Below the pieces are notes generated by a model. It was not told where the DNA came from. It worked only from the letters and a program-made list of their open reading frames with translations, and did no database searches. Below are positions 1 to 9,182 of a stretch of 64,000 nucleotides of DNA, in pieces (the first letter of the stretch is position 1; every line of letters begins with the position of its first letter). The position numbers and the translations under genes were made by a program. The DNA comes from Bog-473 sp963753115 (GTDB lineage: Bacteria > Actinomycetota > Acidimicrobiia > Acidimicrobiales > RAAP-2). Location: the NCBI GenBank assembly GCA_963753115.1, contig CAVWBB010000002.1, forward strand, positions 1-64,000, given 5' to 3'.

Positions 1-236
1 CGAAGGACCCCATCAGGCGTTCGTCTCAACGTTGCCCTGCCTCTACTTCGAGCCATGCCTCGGCCCGACGCTCGCCGGCGTCAGAACCAACGTGGTTCGT
101 TCCCCAGACGGGGTGCACTTCTGTCCCGACAGCAGCGGTAACGCTCGCGGCCAAGTCTCCCGCTGCGGCCAATACAGCTCAGGAGCGTTTCGTTTCGCCG
201 CCGCGATGGCCGGACCCGTGATACGAAAGTTCGGCC

Positions 237-1955
237 TTGCGAGGACCGGCGGGAGTGAGAGCAGAACCGGCTAGGCCATTGCGCACATCGCCAGACCGAA
301 CCGACGAAGGGCTACGCCGTGACGTGGGCTTCATCGGGTTGCTCTGGTTTTCGGCCGGGACGACGATGGGCTCAGGGTGGCTCTTCGGAGCATTCGTCGC
401 GGTCACCATCGCAGGCCCGGCGGCCCTCGTCGGCTGGGTGCTTGCGGCCTTGCTCATGGCACCACTGGCGTTGGTCTACGCCGAGCTTGGCGCGATGTTC
501 CCGGAGAGCGGCGGGCCCGGACGTTTCGCCAACCACGCATTCGGGAGTCTGGCCGGTGCGACCTTCGGTTGGTTCGCGTACGTGCAGGCGGCGACGATCG
601 CTCCCATCGAGGTGCTCGCCGCCATTGAGTACCTGTCGACCAACTCCTGGGCCAGCGGGCTCTACCACTCAGGTACGGGGACCCTCAGCGCCTCAGGCTA
701 TGTCGTCGCCATCGTGCTGATGGGTGTCTTTGTCACGCTGAATCTACTGGGCATACGGCTGCTGACCCGGGCTAACTCAGCCGTCACGGTATTCAAGCTG
801 GCCATCCCCGTCCTCACTGCTCTCGCCCTGATCGTGACTGGCTTCCACATTCACAACTTCACCGCGGCGGGCGGCTTCTTCGTCCACGGTGGCTCCGGCC
901 CCACGCAAACGATCCTGAGTGCCATCACTGCCGGTGGCATCGCCTTCGCGCTGATGGGCTTCGAGGGGGCACTTCAAGTCGGCGGCGAAAGCACCCATCC
1001 CCAGCGGGATCTTCCCCGAGCCGTGTTCGGTGCCTTCCTCGTCTGCACCACTATCTACATCGCTGTCCAAGTGGCCTTCATTGGCGCACTGCCGCCCTCG
1101 CTGCTTGCGCACTACACGAGCTGGACTGGACTGGCGACAGACCCGCAGCTCTCCAGGGCGCCCTTCTTCGCACTCGCCAGCTTGGTCGGTCTGGTCTGGC
1201 TGGCCTGGATCATGCGGATCGACGCCGTTGTCTCTCCGAGTGGGACCGCGCTGGTCTACTTGACCGGCGCATCGAGACTCAGCTTCGGGCTGAGCAAAGA
1301 CGGCTACGTGCCCAAGCTGTTTCTGGTCGAGGACGAGCGGACGGACGTCCCCCTCTGGGGGGTGGTCATGTCCGGCGCGCTCGGCCTCCTCTTCCTGTTG
1401 CCCTTCCCGAGCTGGAGCAAGCTCGTGAGCGTCGTGACCGGTGCGGTCGTGCTCATGTACGCGGGGGCGCCTTTGGCCCTTGGCTCGCTTCGGCGTACCC
1501 GGCCTGAGCTGATGCGTCCGTACCGACTCCCGGCCGCCGGCCTCCTCGCCCCGGCGTCCTTCGTCTTCGCCACTTACATCGCCTACTGGTCGGGCTGGCA
1601 GACCATTTCGACCCTGATCATCGCCCTCTTTTTGGGCTATGGGCTCATGGGCTTGGCCCGCTCGCTTCACCTGGACCTCGAGCCGCCACGGATCGATTGG
1701 GCTTCAGCATGGTGGCTCTTCCCGTACTTAGGCGGGCTCTCGATCGTCTCGTATCTCGGCGATTTCGGCCCCGGCGGCATCTTGGGAGGGGCCGGACCCT
1801 TCAAAGACCTCCTCGTCGGTGGACGTGGTGTGATCCCGCTCTGGTGGGACATGGTGTGCTTGACCGCACTGAGCTTGGCGATTTACGCCGGCGCCATGGC
1901 CCAGGGAGGCAGCGCCAAGTCGATGGCACCTCCTCCCAGCGCGTCGACCGGTTGA
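237..1955 (+). CDS. APC-family amino acid permease
   Basis: Inner-membrane secondary transporter of the amino acid-polyamine-organocation superfamily, probably importing an amino acid or amine; the substrate is not readable. The 572-residue product is almost wholly hydrophobic with about 12-13 helices. Residues 32-60 contain the glycine-rich first helix (GTTMGSGWLFG), which matches the unwound substrate-binding segment of the family. An acidic E-L-G-A-M-F-P motif follows helix 2, as is usual in these permeases. The start is a TTG; GTG at 255 or 324 are alternatives, and 324 sits closer to the first conserved helix. No linked enzyme identifies the substrate; the aldehyde/alcohol dehydrogenase operon follows after a gap of about 340 bases. 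Confidence 0.85.
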   Translation: MRGPAGVRAEPARPLRTSPDRTDEGLRRDVGFIGLLWFSAGTTMGSGWLFGAFVAVTIAGPAALVGWVLAALLMAPLALVYAELGAMFPESGGPGRFANHAFGSLAGATFGWFAYVQAATIAPIEVLAAIEYLSTNSWASGLYHSGTGTLSASGYVVAIVLMGVFVTLNLLGIRLLTRANSAVTVFKLAIPVLTALALIVTGFHIHNFTAAGGFFVHGGSGPTQTILSAITAGGIAFALMGFEGALQVGGESTHPQRDLPRAVFGAFLVCTTIYIAVQVAFIGALPPSLLAHYTSWTGLATDPQLSRAPFFALASLVGLVWLAWIMRIDAVVSPSGTALVYLTGASRLSFGLSKDGYVPKLFLVEDERTDVPLWGVVMSGALGLLFLLPFPSWSKLVSVVTGAVVLMYAGAPLALGSLRRTRPELMRPYRLPAAGLLAPASFVFATYIAYWSGWQTISTLIIALFLGYGLMGLARSLHLDLEPPRIDWASAWWLFPYLGGLSIVSYLGDFGPGGILGGAGPFKDLLVGGRGVIPLWWDMVCLTALSLAIYAGAMAQGGSAKSMAPPPSASTG

Positions 1956-2298
1956 CGGTGATCGGCGACATCCCACACCCTTCCGAATGCCTCGATTGGT
2001 GGTCCTCGCGCGACAAAGGGAGGTCCCGATCGGTTGTCCCGGCCGAGCAGGTCCTGTCATCACAATCGACTTCTTTCGGCCTGTCGCGGGACGTCTGGAG
2101 GTCTGCATCGACGTCTCGGCGCCACTGGATCAGAGCGATCGTGCCGAAGGTCCTCCCGCCTCCAGGACCTTCCTCCCTAGATGCAACCGGGCTGTGGCCA
2201 TACCGTCGTCTTAGGCGATGTTCCGCTGCTTGAGTCCGCTTCCAGGTGGCCTGGGCGGTCTCATCACTGGGCATGTGATCCACACCAAGGAGGCAGTT
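1956..2298. other. Intergenic gap, no gene seen
   Basis: About 340 bases between the permease and the aldehyde dehydrogenase. Short frames on both strands show no recognisable protein. It presumably carries the promoter of the dehydrogenase operon, but I cannot pick out convincing -35/-10 boxes. Confidence 0.5.
2287..2293 (+). promoter_or_regulatory. Strong Shine-Dalgarno AAGGAGG marking the original aldehyde dehydrogenase start
   Basis: AAGGAGG lies 5 bases before a GTG at 2299. The frame from that GTG (V-T-L-T-E-E-P) is one base out of register with the aldehyde dehydrogenase, whose own frame has only a TTG at 2381 with no ribosome site. The expected N-terminal segment V-F-V-A-P-G-R-P-G-S-L is encoded at 2351-2383 in the dehydrogenase frame without any start codon. 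So the natural start is most likely GTG 2299 with a one-base frameshift in between. Confidence 0.65.
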
Positions 2299-2380
2299 GT
2301 GACCCTGACCGAAGAACCGACTACGACAGACGAGCGGAGACTCCGACGAGGTCTTTGTCGCCCCTGGCCGACCGGGCAGC

Positions 2381-3868
2381 TTGGTCCAAGTCAAGCCGCG
2401 CTACGACAACTTCATCGGCGGCAAATGGATTGCTCCCGTCAAGGGTCAGTACATGCCAAATGTGAGCCCGGTCAACGGCCAGCCCTTCTGCGAAGTGGCA
2501 CGCTCCACCGCCGAGGACGTCGATCTCGCGCTCGATGCTGCCCATGCCGCCAAAGACGCCTGGGGCGAAACCTCGCTGACCGAGCGGGCGGCCGTGCTCA
2601 ACGCCATCGCTGACGCGATCGAGGCGAACCTCCAGATGCTGGCCATTGCAGAGACGTGGGAGAACGGAAAGCCGGTACGTGAGACCCTGGCCGCCGACAT
2701 TCCCCTCGCCGTCGACCACTTCCGCTACTTCGCCGGTGCCACTCGATCCCTCGAAGGGCGCTCGACCGAGATCGACAAGGACACAGTCGCGTATCACTTC
2801 CACGAGCCGCTCGGGGTCGTGGGTCAGATCATTCCCTTCAATTTCCCCCTGCTGATGGCGGCATGGAAGATCGCACCCGCCCTCGCCGCCGGGAATTGCA
2901 CCGTCCTCAAGCCGGCTTCGCCCACCCCGTGGTCAATCCTCAAGCTGGCTGAGGTCATCCAAGACGTGGTCCCCCCCGGGGTTGTGAACATCGTCACCGG
3001 GCCGGGAGGCGAAATTGGGAAGGCCCTGGCTTCGAGTCCCCGGATCGCCAAGATCGGCTTCACGGGAGAGACGACGACCGGACGGTTGATCATGCAGTAC
3101 GCGGCGCAGAACCTGATCCCCTCCACCGTCGAGCTCGGTGGCAAATCGCCCAACATCTTCTTCGCCGACGTGATGGACGAGGACGACGAATTCTTGGACA
3201 AGGCTATCGAGGGTCTCGTTCTGTATGCCTTCAACAAGGGAGAGGTGTGCACCTGTCCTTCGAGGGCGCTCATCCACGAATCGATCTACGACCGCTTCAT
3301 GGAGCGTTGCCTGGCAAGGATTGCCGCTATCCGACAGGGAAATCCTCTTGACCCCTCGACCATGATCGGCCCCCAAGTCTCGGTTCAGCAGATCGAAAAG
3401 ATCGAGTCCTATGTCGAGATCGGATCGCAGGAAGGTGCCAAGTGCCTCATCGGAGGACAGAAGGCTCACCTGGGTGGCGAGCTCGAGGGCGGCTACTACT
3501 ACGAGCCGACCGTGCTCGAGGGCAACAACTCGATGCGCGTCTTCCAGGAGGAGATCTTCGGTCCCGTGCTCGCCGTCACCACATTTGCCGACGAGGCGGA
3601 TGCGGTCAGGATCGCCAACGACACCCTCTACGGACTCGGTGCAGGCGTGTGGACCCGCAATGGAAACCTCGCCTACCGCATGGGACGTGCCATCAAGGCG
3701 GGCCGAGTGTGGACGAACTGCTACCACCTCTACCCCGCCGGTGCCGCCTTCGGCGGTTACAAGATCTCAGGAGTCGGCCGTGAGAACCACCAGATGATGC
3801 TCGAGCACTACTCCCAGACCAAGAATCTCTTGGTCAGCTACAGCACGAAGCCACTCGGGTTCTTCTAG
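2381..3868 (+). CDS. NAD(P)+-dependent aldehyde dehydrogenase (acetaldehyde/alkanal type)
   Basis: Oxidises an aldehyde to the acid with NAD(P)+, in the cytoplasm. The 495-residue frame has the full ALDH signature: NAD-binding IIPFNFPL at 150-157, FTGE at 227-230, general-base Glu251 in ELGGKSPN and the nucleophile Cys290 in KGEVCTCPSR. The sequence type matches the actinobacterial aldehyde dehydrogenases that are paired with a DUF779 protein. A DUF779 gene follows 7 bases downstream and a zinc alcohol dehydrogenase after that, which suggests an alcohol to aldehyde to acid pathway. The in-frame start is TTG 2381. The true start is probably GTG 2299, behind a strong ribosome site, separated by an apparent one-base frameshift near 2330-2350. 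Confidence 0.93.
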   Translation: MVQVKPRYDNFIGGKWIAPVKGQYMPNVSPVNGQPFCEVARSTAEDVDLALDAAHAAKDAWGETSLTERAAVLNAIADAIEANLQMLAIAETWENGKPVRETLAADIPLAVDHFRYFAGATRSLEGRSTEIDKDTVAYHFHEPLGVVGQIIPFNFPLLMAAWKIAPALAAGNCTVLKPASPTPWSILKLAEVIQDVVPPGVVNIVTGPGGEIGKALASSPRIAKIGFTGETTTGRLIMQYAAQNLIPSTVELGGKSPNIFFADVMDEDDEFLDKAIEGLVLYAFNKGEVCTCPSRALIHESIYDRFMERCLARIAAIRQGNPLDPSTMIGPQVSVQQIEKIESYVEIGSQEGAKCLIGGQKAHLGGELEGGYYYEPTVLEGNNSMRVFQEEIFGPVLAVTTFADEADAVRIANDTLYGLGAGVWTRNGNLAYRMGRAIKAGRVWTNCYHLYPAGAAFGGYKISGVGRENHQMMLEHYSQTKNLLVSYSTKPLGFF

Positions 3869-3875
3869 AGCGCTC

Positions 3876-4241
3876 GTGAACAGGCCATCCGCGGTGCCGG
3901 GCGTCATCGCATCTCCCGCCGCTCTCGCTGCCATCGACGACGTGGTCCGAGAAGTCGGACCGGTCATGTTCTTCCAATCGGGCGGCTGTTGCGACGGCAG
4001 CCTTCCGATGTGTTTCAGCGATGGGGAGTTCGTCCTGAGCGACCACGACATCCTGCTTGGTCGAGTCGGTTCTTGTCCGTTCTACATCGACCACCGTCAG
4101 TACGAGGCGTGGAAGCACACGCAACTCATCCTCGACGTCGGCGAGGGTGAGCCGGAGGGCTTCTCGCTCGGGGCCGGACGCGACAAGCACTTCATGATCC
4201 GGTCACGGGTCTTGCGCGACGACGAAGTCGCTGCTCGTTAG
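3876..4241 (+). CDS. DUF779 protein, partner of the aldehyde dehydrogenase
   Basis: A 121-residue protein of the DUF779 family, with the conserved cysteine-rich QSGGCCDGSLPMC near residue 34 and a C-terminal LGAGRDKHFMIRSRVL. The family is small, cytoplasmic and almost always encoded directly after an aldehyde dehydrogenase; its biochemical role is not established. The clustered cysteines suggest metal binding or redox activity, which is inference. The GTG start is 7 bases after the dehydrogenase stop, so the two are surely co-transcribed and probably translationally coupled. Confidence 0.88.
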   Translation: MNRPSAVPGVIASPAALAAIDDVVREVGPVMFFQSGGCCDGSLPMCFSDGEFVLSDHDILLGRVGSCPFYIDHRQYEAWKHTQLILDVGEGEPEGFSLGAGRDKHFMIRSRVLRDDEVAAR

Positions 4242-4297
4242 GGCACCAGCACACGACATACCTGTTCGGAATCACACATCACACCAAGGAGAAGGCC

Positions 4298-5314
4298 ATG
4301 CGAGCTGCCGTTGTTCATGCGTTCGATCAACCCCTACGAGTCGAGGACGTGGCGAAGCCAGAGCCCGGATCGGGACAGGTGGTGGTCAAGATCGAGACCA
4401 GCGGGCTGTGCCACACCGACATCCACGCCGCCCATGGCGACTGGCCGGTCAAGCCGCAGCCGCCATTCATTCCAGGCCACGAAGGTGTCGGTATCGTCGA
4501 GCGTCTCGGAAGCGACGTCAGGGGACTCAGTGAAGGCGACCGTGTGGCCGTTCCATGGCTCGGGTGGGCCTGTGGGGCCTGCGAGCTTTGCGCCTCGGGT
4601 TGGGAGACCTTGTGCCCGAATGCCCGCTACACCGGCTACACGGTCAATGGCGGGTTCGCCGACTACGTCGTCGCTGAAGCGTCCTTCGTCGGACGGGTCC
4701 CCGACGCAGTGGACCCCCTCGATGCTGCCCCGCTCACGTGTGCCGGGGTCACGACGTACAAGGCCGTGAAGGTCTCCGGCGCCCGATCTTCGGACCTGGT
4801 CGCCGTCTTCGGCATTGGTGGTCTCGGCCACCTCGCGGTGCAGTACGCCCACATCGCTGGCGCAAGTGTCGCAGCGGTCGACATCATCGATTCCAAACTT
4901 GAGGTCGCCAAGAATCTCGGCGCCTCCTACACGGTGAACTCTTCCCTGCAGGACCCAGCGACCGAATTGCAAGCGCTCGGAGGCGCTGACGTCGCCATCG
5001 TGCTCGCGGCTTCGCCGAAAGCCTATGAACAGGCTTTCGCCTGTCTCCGTCCGAACGGGACCCTCGTTGGGGTCGGACTGCCAGCCGACAATACGATGCA
5101 CCTGCCCATTTTCGAGACTGTCCTTCGTGGCATCAAGGTCGTTGGCTCACTGGTGGGGACCCGGGTGGACCTCAAGGAGACCTTTGAATTGCACGCAGAC
5201 GGACGCACCGAGGTCGTACGAGAGACCCGGCGTCTCGAGCAAGTCAACGAATCGATCAACGAAGTCCTGCAAGGCGAGATCGAGGCCCGGATCGTCTTCG
5301 ATCTGCGCGACTGA
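4298..5314 (+). CDS. Zinc-dependent alcohol dehydrogenase (MDR family, propanol-preferring type)
   Basis: Cytoplasmic NAD(P)-dependent oxidation of a primary alcohol, or the reverse aldehyde reduction. The 338-residue protein has the catalytic zinc ligands Cys38 and His61-Glu62 (GHEGVG). It has the four-cysteine structural zinc lobe Cys92/95/98/106 and the Rossmann glycine motif GIGGLGHLAVQ near 170. The start ATG has a good AAGGAG 6-11 bases upstream. It is third in an operon with the aldehyde dehydrogenase and DUF779 protein, so together they would turn an alcohol into a carboxylic acid. A strong inverted repeat follows the stop. Confidence 0.92.
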   Translation: MRAAVVHAFDQPLRVEDVAKPEPGSGQVVVKIETSGLCHTDIHAAHGDWPVKPQPPFIPGHEGVGIVERLGSDVRGLSEGDRVAVPWLGWACGACELCASGWETLCPNARYTGYTVNGGFADYVVAEASFVGRVPDAVDPLDAAPLTCAGVTTYKAVKVSGARSSDLVAVFGIGGLGHLAVQYAHIAGASVAAVDIIDSKLEVAKNLGASYTVNSSLQDPATELQALGGADVAIVLAASPKAYEQAFACLRPNGTLVGVGLPADNTMHLPIFETVLRGIKVVGSLVGTRVDLKETFELHADGRTEVVRETRRLEQVNESINEVLQGEIEARIVFDLRD

Positions 5315-5327
5315 TGCAGGCCGCGTT

Positions 5328-5364
5328 GCCTCGGGATGATGATCTGAGGTCACCATCCCGAGGC
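5328..5364 (+). terminator. Hairpin after the dehydrogenase operon
   Basis: Perfect 11-bp inverted repeat: GCCTCGGGATG at 5328-5338 pairs with CATCCCGAGGC at 5354-5364 across a 15-base loop, 13 bases after the alcohol dehydrogenase stop. There is no clear T-run, so it may act as a factor-assisted terminator or an mRNA-end stabiliser. Confidence 0.6.
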
Positions 5365-5563
5365 GTCTCACCGCTGCGGCGACAGCCGATCGGAGTTGGC
5401 CGACGACACTCCGGCTCGAACGAGACTGACCCGCGAGAACGCCATACGCAGGGCTTGTTACTTCTTCATCAATCCTCATGTGGCGAATACCGGCGCGGCC
5501 CTGCCAGTTGTACGATGTCGATCTCGCACAGCGCGAATGCGGCCTGAGCCGCCGGAGAACCTC

Positions 5564-6577
5564 TTGTCTTCCCTTGTAGCAGCACTGCCCGACGCGGAGT
5601 CACTCTCGCGGCCACGACCAACCGCCCTTTCCTTCCAGGACGTCACCCATCGCTACGGGTCCCGGACCGCCCTCGACCGGCTGAACCTGGAGGTGGTCCA
5701 GGGCGAGGTGCTGGCACTTCTCGGACCGAACGGCGCCGGCAAGTCGACCACGATCTCAGCGCTTCTCGGACTCCTCCGTCCCCAGGAAGGCCGCATCGAG
5801 GTTCTCGGCACCGACCCACGCCAGGCCGTGGCCGACGGCCGAGTCGGCGCGATGCTCCAGTCGGGTTCGGGCATCGGCCTCCCCCCCGGTGTTCGGGTCG
5901 GCGAGGCCCTCGGCCTGGTCAGGCGCCTCTACAGTCGGCCGGCTCCCTACGACCAGATCGTCGAGCGGGCGGACATCGGCGCGCTCCTCCGCCGGCGGAC
6001 CGATCGCCTTTCGGGCGGCCAGGCCCAGCGGGTCCGCTTCGCCATTGCGATCGCAGGCGACCCCGAAATCGTGTTCCTCGACGAGCCGACCTCCGCCATG
6101 GACGTGGAATCGCGCCAGGGCTTCTGGCGGATGATGCGGGACTTCGGGAACGAGGGCCGCACAGTCCTTTTCGCCACACATCATCTGGCCGAGGCCGACG
6201 AGATCGCCGACCGCGTCGTCGTGCTGCACCACGGCAAGGTCGTGGCCGATGGCCCCGGAGCCACCCTCAAGGCGGCCGTGGCCACCCGACGGCTCCGCTT
6301 CGTCACCGAGCGGCCGGACCATGCGCAGCTCTCTGAGCTCGACGGCGTCACGGAGGTCGATGTCTGCGGTACCGGCGTCTCGATCGACTCACTGGATGCG
6401 GATGCCACCATCCGCGACCTGGTCGGACTCGGCGTGCCGTTCCGCGACCTCGAGATCACCGGTGCCGGGCTCGAGCAGGCGTTCGTGGCCCTGACCGGGT
6501 GCGGACCCGCCAATGCGGCCATGGCGGCGGCGCCGACTGCCGCCTCTGGCGCCATCCCTGGTCGAGAAGACAGGTGA
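5564..6577 (+). CDS. ABC transporter ATP-binding protein (ABC-2 exporter type)
   Basis: ATPase subunit of an export system, membrane-associated. Walker A is GPNGAGKST, the signature is LSGGQAQRVRFA, Walker B is IVFLDEPTSAMD, and the H-loop is FATHHLAEAD. A C-terminal accessory segment of about 100 residues follows, as in DrrA/YadG-like drug or antibiotic exporters. The TTG start at 5564 is preceded by GGAG 6 bases upstream; longer frames upstream give no homologous sequence. The stop overlaps the GTG start of the permease (GTGA), so the two are translationally coupled. The exported substrate is unknown. Confidence 0.88.
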   Translation: MSSLVAALPDAESLSRPRPTALSFQDVTHRYGSRTALDRLNLEVVQGEVLALLGPNGAGKSTTISALLGLLRPQEGRIEVLGTDPRQAVADGRVGAMLQSGSGIGLPPGVRVGEALGLVRRLYSRPAPYDQIVERADIGALLRRRTDRLSGGQAQRVRFAIAIAGDPEIVFLDEPTSAMDVESRQGFWRMMRDFGNEGRTVLFATHHLAEADEIADRVVVLHHGKVVADGPGATLKAAVATRRLRFVTERPDHAQLSELDGVTEVDVCGTGVSIDSLDADATIRDLVGLGVPFRDLEITGAGLEQAFVALTGCGPANAAMAAAPTAASGAIPGREDR

Positions 6578-7419
6578 CCAGTCTTTCGGTTGTTCCGCCG
6601 AGCCTGTCGGATCAGCAGAGCGTGGGGGGTCCCGCCGAGCCACCACGCGACGGCAGGCGGAGCCGCCTGGCACCACTGCTGGCCTTCTGCCGGTTCGAGG
6701 TGTGGCGGCTGCTGCGCAGCTGGAAATTCCTCGCCATCACCGTCAGCTTCCCTGTCGTCTTCTACATCCTCTTCCTCGGCGACCACACGGCCGGCAAGGT
6801 GGTCGACGGCACCGTGCCTTGGCGCGTCTACCTGATGGTCTCGATGTGTTCCTTCGGGGCCCTGGTGGCAGCCCTGAACGCAGGTGGGACCCGACTCTCG
6901 ATGGAACGAGCCTCGGGATGGGCCCGCCAACTGCGGGTCACCCCGATTCCGGCCTGGTCGTACGTCACCACCAAGGTCATCGCGAGCATGCTCGTGGTAC
7001 TCCCGGTGATCATTCTGGTGGAGGCGGTCGGTGCCGGCTTCGGTGACGTCCGACTGGCCGCCACGACATGGGTGGGGCTGACCGTGTTGCTTTGGGTCAC
7101 TTCCCTCCCGTTCGCCGTGCTGGGTGTCTTCATCGGCTTCGTGGTGGCGCCCGAGGCTGCGTTTCCCGTCGTCACCGGTCTCATGTTCGTCCTCGGCTAT
7201 TTCGGAGGCCTGTTCAATCCCGTTGACCAGATGCCGGGCTCGCTCCAGTTCATTGCGCACCTCATGCCGAACTACCACCAGGTCGCACTGGCGCTGGCCT
7301 TCCTCGACGGCCACACCCTGGCACTCAGTCATTGGCTGATCCTGGGCGGCTACGTGGCCGTCCTTGGGTTGGCCATCGCGTGGAAGCATCGGCTCGAAGA
7401 AGCCCGAGGACTCGCCTAA
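6574..7419 (+). CDS. ABC-2 type transporter permease
   Basis: Integral membrane partner of the preceding ATPase. The 281-residue protein has a short polar N-terminus, then six hydrophobic segments of the ABC-2 arrangement: about 55-75, 90-110, a pair around 145-190, about 200-225, and a final one at 250-272. The pattern LSMERASGWARQLRVTPIP, with the helix-loop before transmembrane segment 3, is typical of the family. GTG 6574 overlaps the ATPase stop. Probably a multidrug or secondary-metabolite exporter; no biosynthetic genes are adjacent to say more. Confidence 0.86.
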   Translation: MTSLSVVPPSLSDQQSVGGPAEPPRDGRRSRLAPLLAFCRFEVWRLLRSWKFLAITVSFPVVFYILFLGDHTAGKVVDGTVPWRVYLMVSMCSFGALVAALNAGGTRLSMERASGWARQLRVTPIPAWSYVTTKVIASMLVVLPVIILVEAVGAGFGDVRLAATTWVGLTVLLWVTSLPFAVLGVFIGFVVAPEAAFPVVTGLMFVLGYFGGLFNPVDQMPGSLQFIAHLMPNYHQVALALAFLDGHTLALSHWLILGGYVAVLGLAIAWKHRLEEARGLA

Positions 7420-7644
7420 CGCAACCGCTTCCCGACGTCGCCCGGTGCGGACGAAGGCTCGAGATGGGACGCGACATCCCGGAACGAGCAGGTGACGGAG
7501 GCGTGAAGAGACCGTGACGGATCCGTGAGTCGACGCAGACATCGCCAGCGAACTCTGATTCGGATCCGAACCGAGCCCTGCCCGAGCCGTACTGGCCGCT
7601 AGTGTCAGGCGTCGCAAGGCGACCTCCTGAAAGTCGAGAGACAG

Positions 7645-9000
7645 GTGACGCTGAGTCGAAGGCAATTCCTCGGTGGCGGAGTGGCCGGTGCTTCAGTGCT
7701 GCTCGGAGCATTTGGCCAACTCCCGTTCACCAGTAGCCCAAGCGCTGCGGACGTGCTCCAGCGCAAGGGCGTTCTTGAAGCGGGCACGCTCCCGTATCCC
7801 AAGCTCCCTCCCGGCACCGATCAGGTGCCGGAGATCGAACACATCGTCGTGCTGATGATGGAGAACCACTCGTTTGACAACATCCTCGGACTCATCGGGA
7901 GGGGGGACGGGTTCACCCTCGGACCCAATGGCCGGCCGACGGCGAAGAACCCAGACGGTCACGGCAACGTCGTGCATGCGTTCCACATGCCGACGGAGTG
8001 CCAGACCGACGGTGTGGGCAACGACTGGAAGGTGGCCCACGAGGCATACGACGCAGGTTCCTGCCAGGGCTTCGTCACCAGCACCACGCCCGAAGCCATG
8101 GGTTACTTCACCAAGGAAGACCTCCCGTTCAGCTGCGGCATGGCGAGCGTGTTTCCGATCGCCGATCGCTACTTCTGCTCCGCGATGGCGCAAACCGACC
8201 CGAATCGTCGCTTCCTCATTGCTGGGACCTCTCTCGGCCTCATCAACGACACGTTCCCATCTCCATTGCCACCGAACGGCGTGATCTTTGAACAGTTCAA
8301 CAAACACGGCATCAGCTGGAAGGACTACTACTCCAACCTGCCGACGCTCGGAGTCTTCCTCCCGCTTCTCTCTGATCCAACGCTCCGCAGTGGCATCGTC
8401 AAGATTGACGAATTCTTTGCGGACGCCGCGGCTGGAGAACTTCCATCCTTCAGCCTGGTGGAGCCCAATTACGACAAGCAATCCGAAGAGAACCCACAGG
8501 ACGTGCAGTACGGCGACCAGTTTGTGAGCACGGTGGTCAATGCGGTGATGTCCAGTCCGAATTGGCCCAAGACCATGCTGATCTGGACGTATGACGAGCA
8601 CGGGGGCTACTACGACCATGTGCCGCCTCCAGCGGCCGTGACGCCGGATGACATACCGCCCGCACTGGCGCCGGGCGACCCTCCCGGAGGCTTCGACCGG
8701 TACGGATTCAGGGTTCCGTGTGCCGTGGTCAGTCCATATTCCAAGAAGAGATACGTGTCGCACACGATCTACGACCACACCTCAATCCTCAAGACCGTCG
8801 AGGAGAAGTGGAACCTCCCCGCGCTGACCCGGCGTGACGCGAATGCCAACAGTTTGTTCGACATGGTGGACTTCCACGGCAAGCCCGCATTCTTGAAACC
8901 ACCAAAGCTTCCCTCGGCTCCGAACCCGGCGCTCAAGGCGGGGTGCCAGACGACCGGTGCCGGCACCATTCCTCCGCCGTCGGCCGTATCCAAGGCCTGA
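7645..9000 (+). CDS. Tat-exported phospholipase C / acid phosphatase-like phosphoesterase
   Basis: Secreted or cell-wall phosphoesterase of the PF04185 family (non-specific phospholipase C and relatives). The N-terminus carries a twin-arginine signal, SRRQFLGGG, followed by a hydrophobic stretch. The catalytic nucleophile region is VLMMENHSFDNILG around residues 72-85. The conserved metal-site motif TYDEHGGYYDHVPPP is around 315-330. Length (451 residues) is typical. The GTG start gives the Tat signal at the very N-terminus. It probably hydrolyses phospholipids or other phosphodiesters for phosphate acquisition. It is a single gene with gaps on both sides. Confidence 0.9.
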   Translation: MTLSRRQFLGGGVAGASVLLGAFGQLPFTSSPSAADVLQRKGVLEAGTLPYPKLPPGTDQVPEIEHIVVLMMENHSFDNILGLIGRGDGFTLGPNGRPTAKNPDGHGNVVHAFHMPTECQTDGVGNDWKVAHEAYDAGSCQGFVTSTTPEAMGYFTKEDLPFSCGMASVFPIADRYFCSAMAQTDPNRRFLIAGTSLGLINDTFPSPLPPNGVIFEQFNKHGISWKDYYSNLPTLGVFLPLLSDPTLRSGIVKIDEFFADAAAGELPSFSLVEPNYDKQSEENPQDVQYGDQFVSTVVNAVMSSPNWPKTMLIWTYDEHGGYYDHVPPPAAVTPDDIPPALAPGDPPGGFDRYGFRVPCAVVSPYSKKRYVSHTIYDHTSILKTVEEKWNLPALTRRDANANSLFDMVDFHGKPAFLKPPKLPSAPNPALKAGCQTTGAGTIPPPSAVSKA

Positions 9001-9182
9001 CGGAGGATCGCCCGGCTCGGAACACCACGACGGTCGTCCCGGACCCGGATCCCGATGGGCTGAGACGCCGAGCGTCGGAACCGACCGCGAAAGAACATCC
9101 CCCACCGAGGAGCGCCGCCGTCGACGCACACCGCCAAACGAACCCACAGGGAGACCTTCGCCCGTGGTTATCATCCTGCTTC

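Noticed and set aside
1..236. Short frames before the permease
   Set aside because: An 80-residue frame and antisense frames show no motif or ribosome site. I treat this as upstream non-coding sequence.
6181..7665. 494-residue minus-strand frame over the ABC exporter
   Set aside because: It is antisense to a Walker A/B-bearing ATPase and its permease. The composition is that of a shadow frame.
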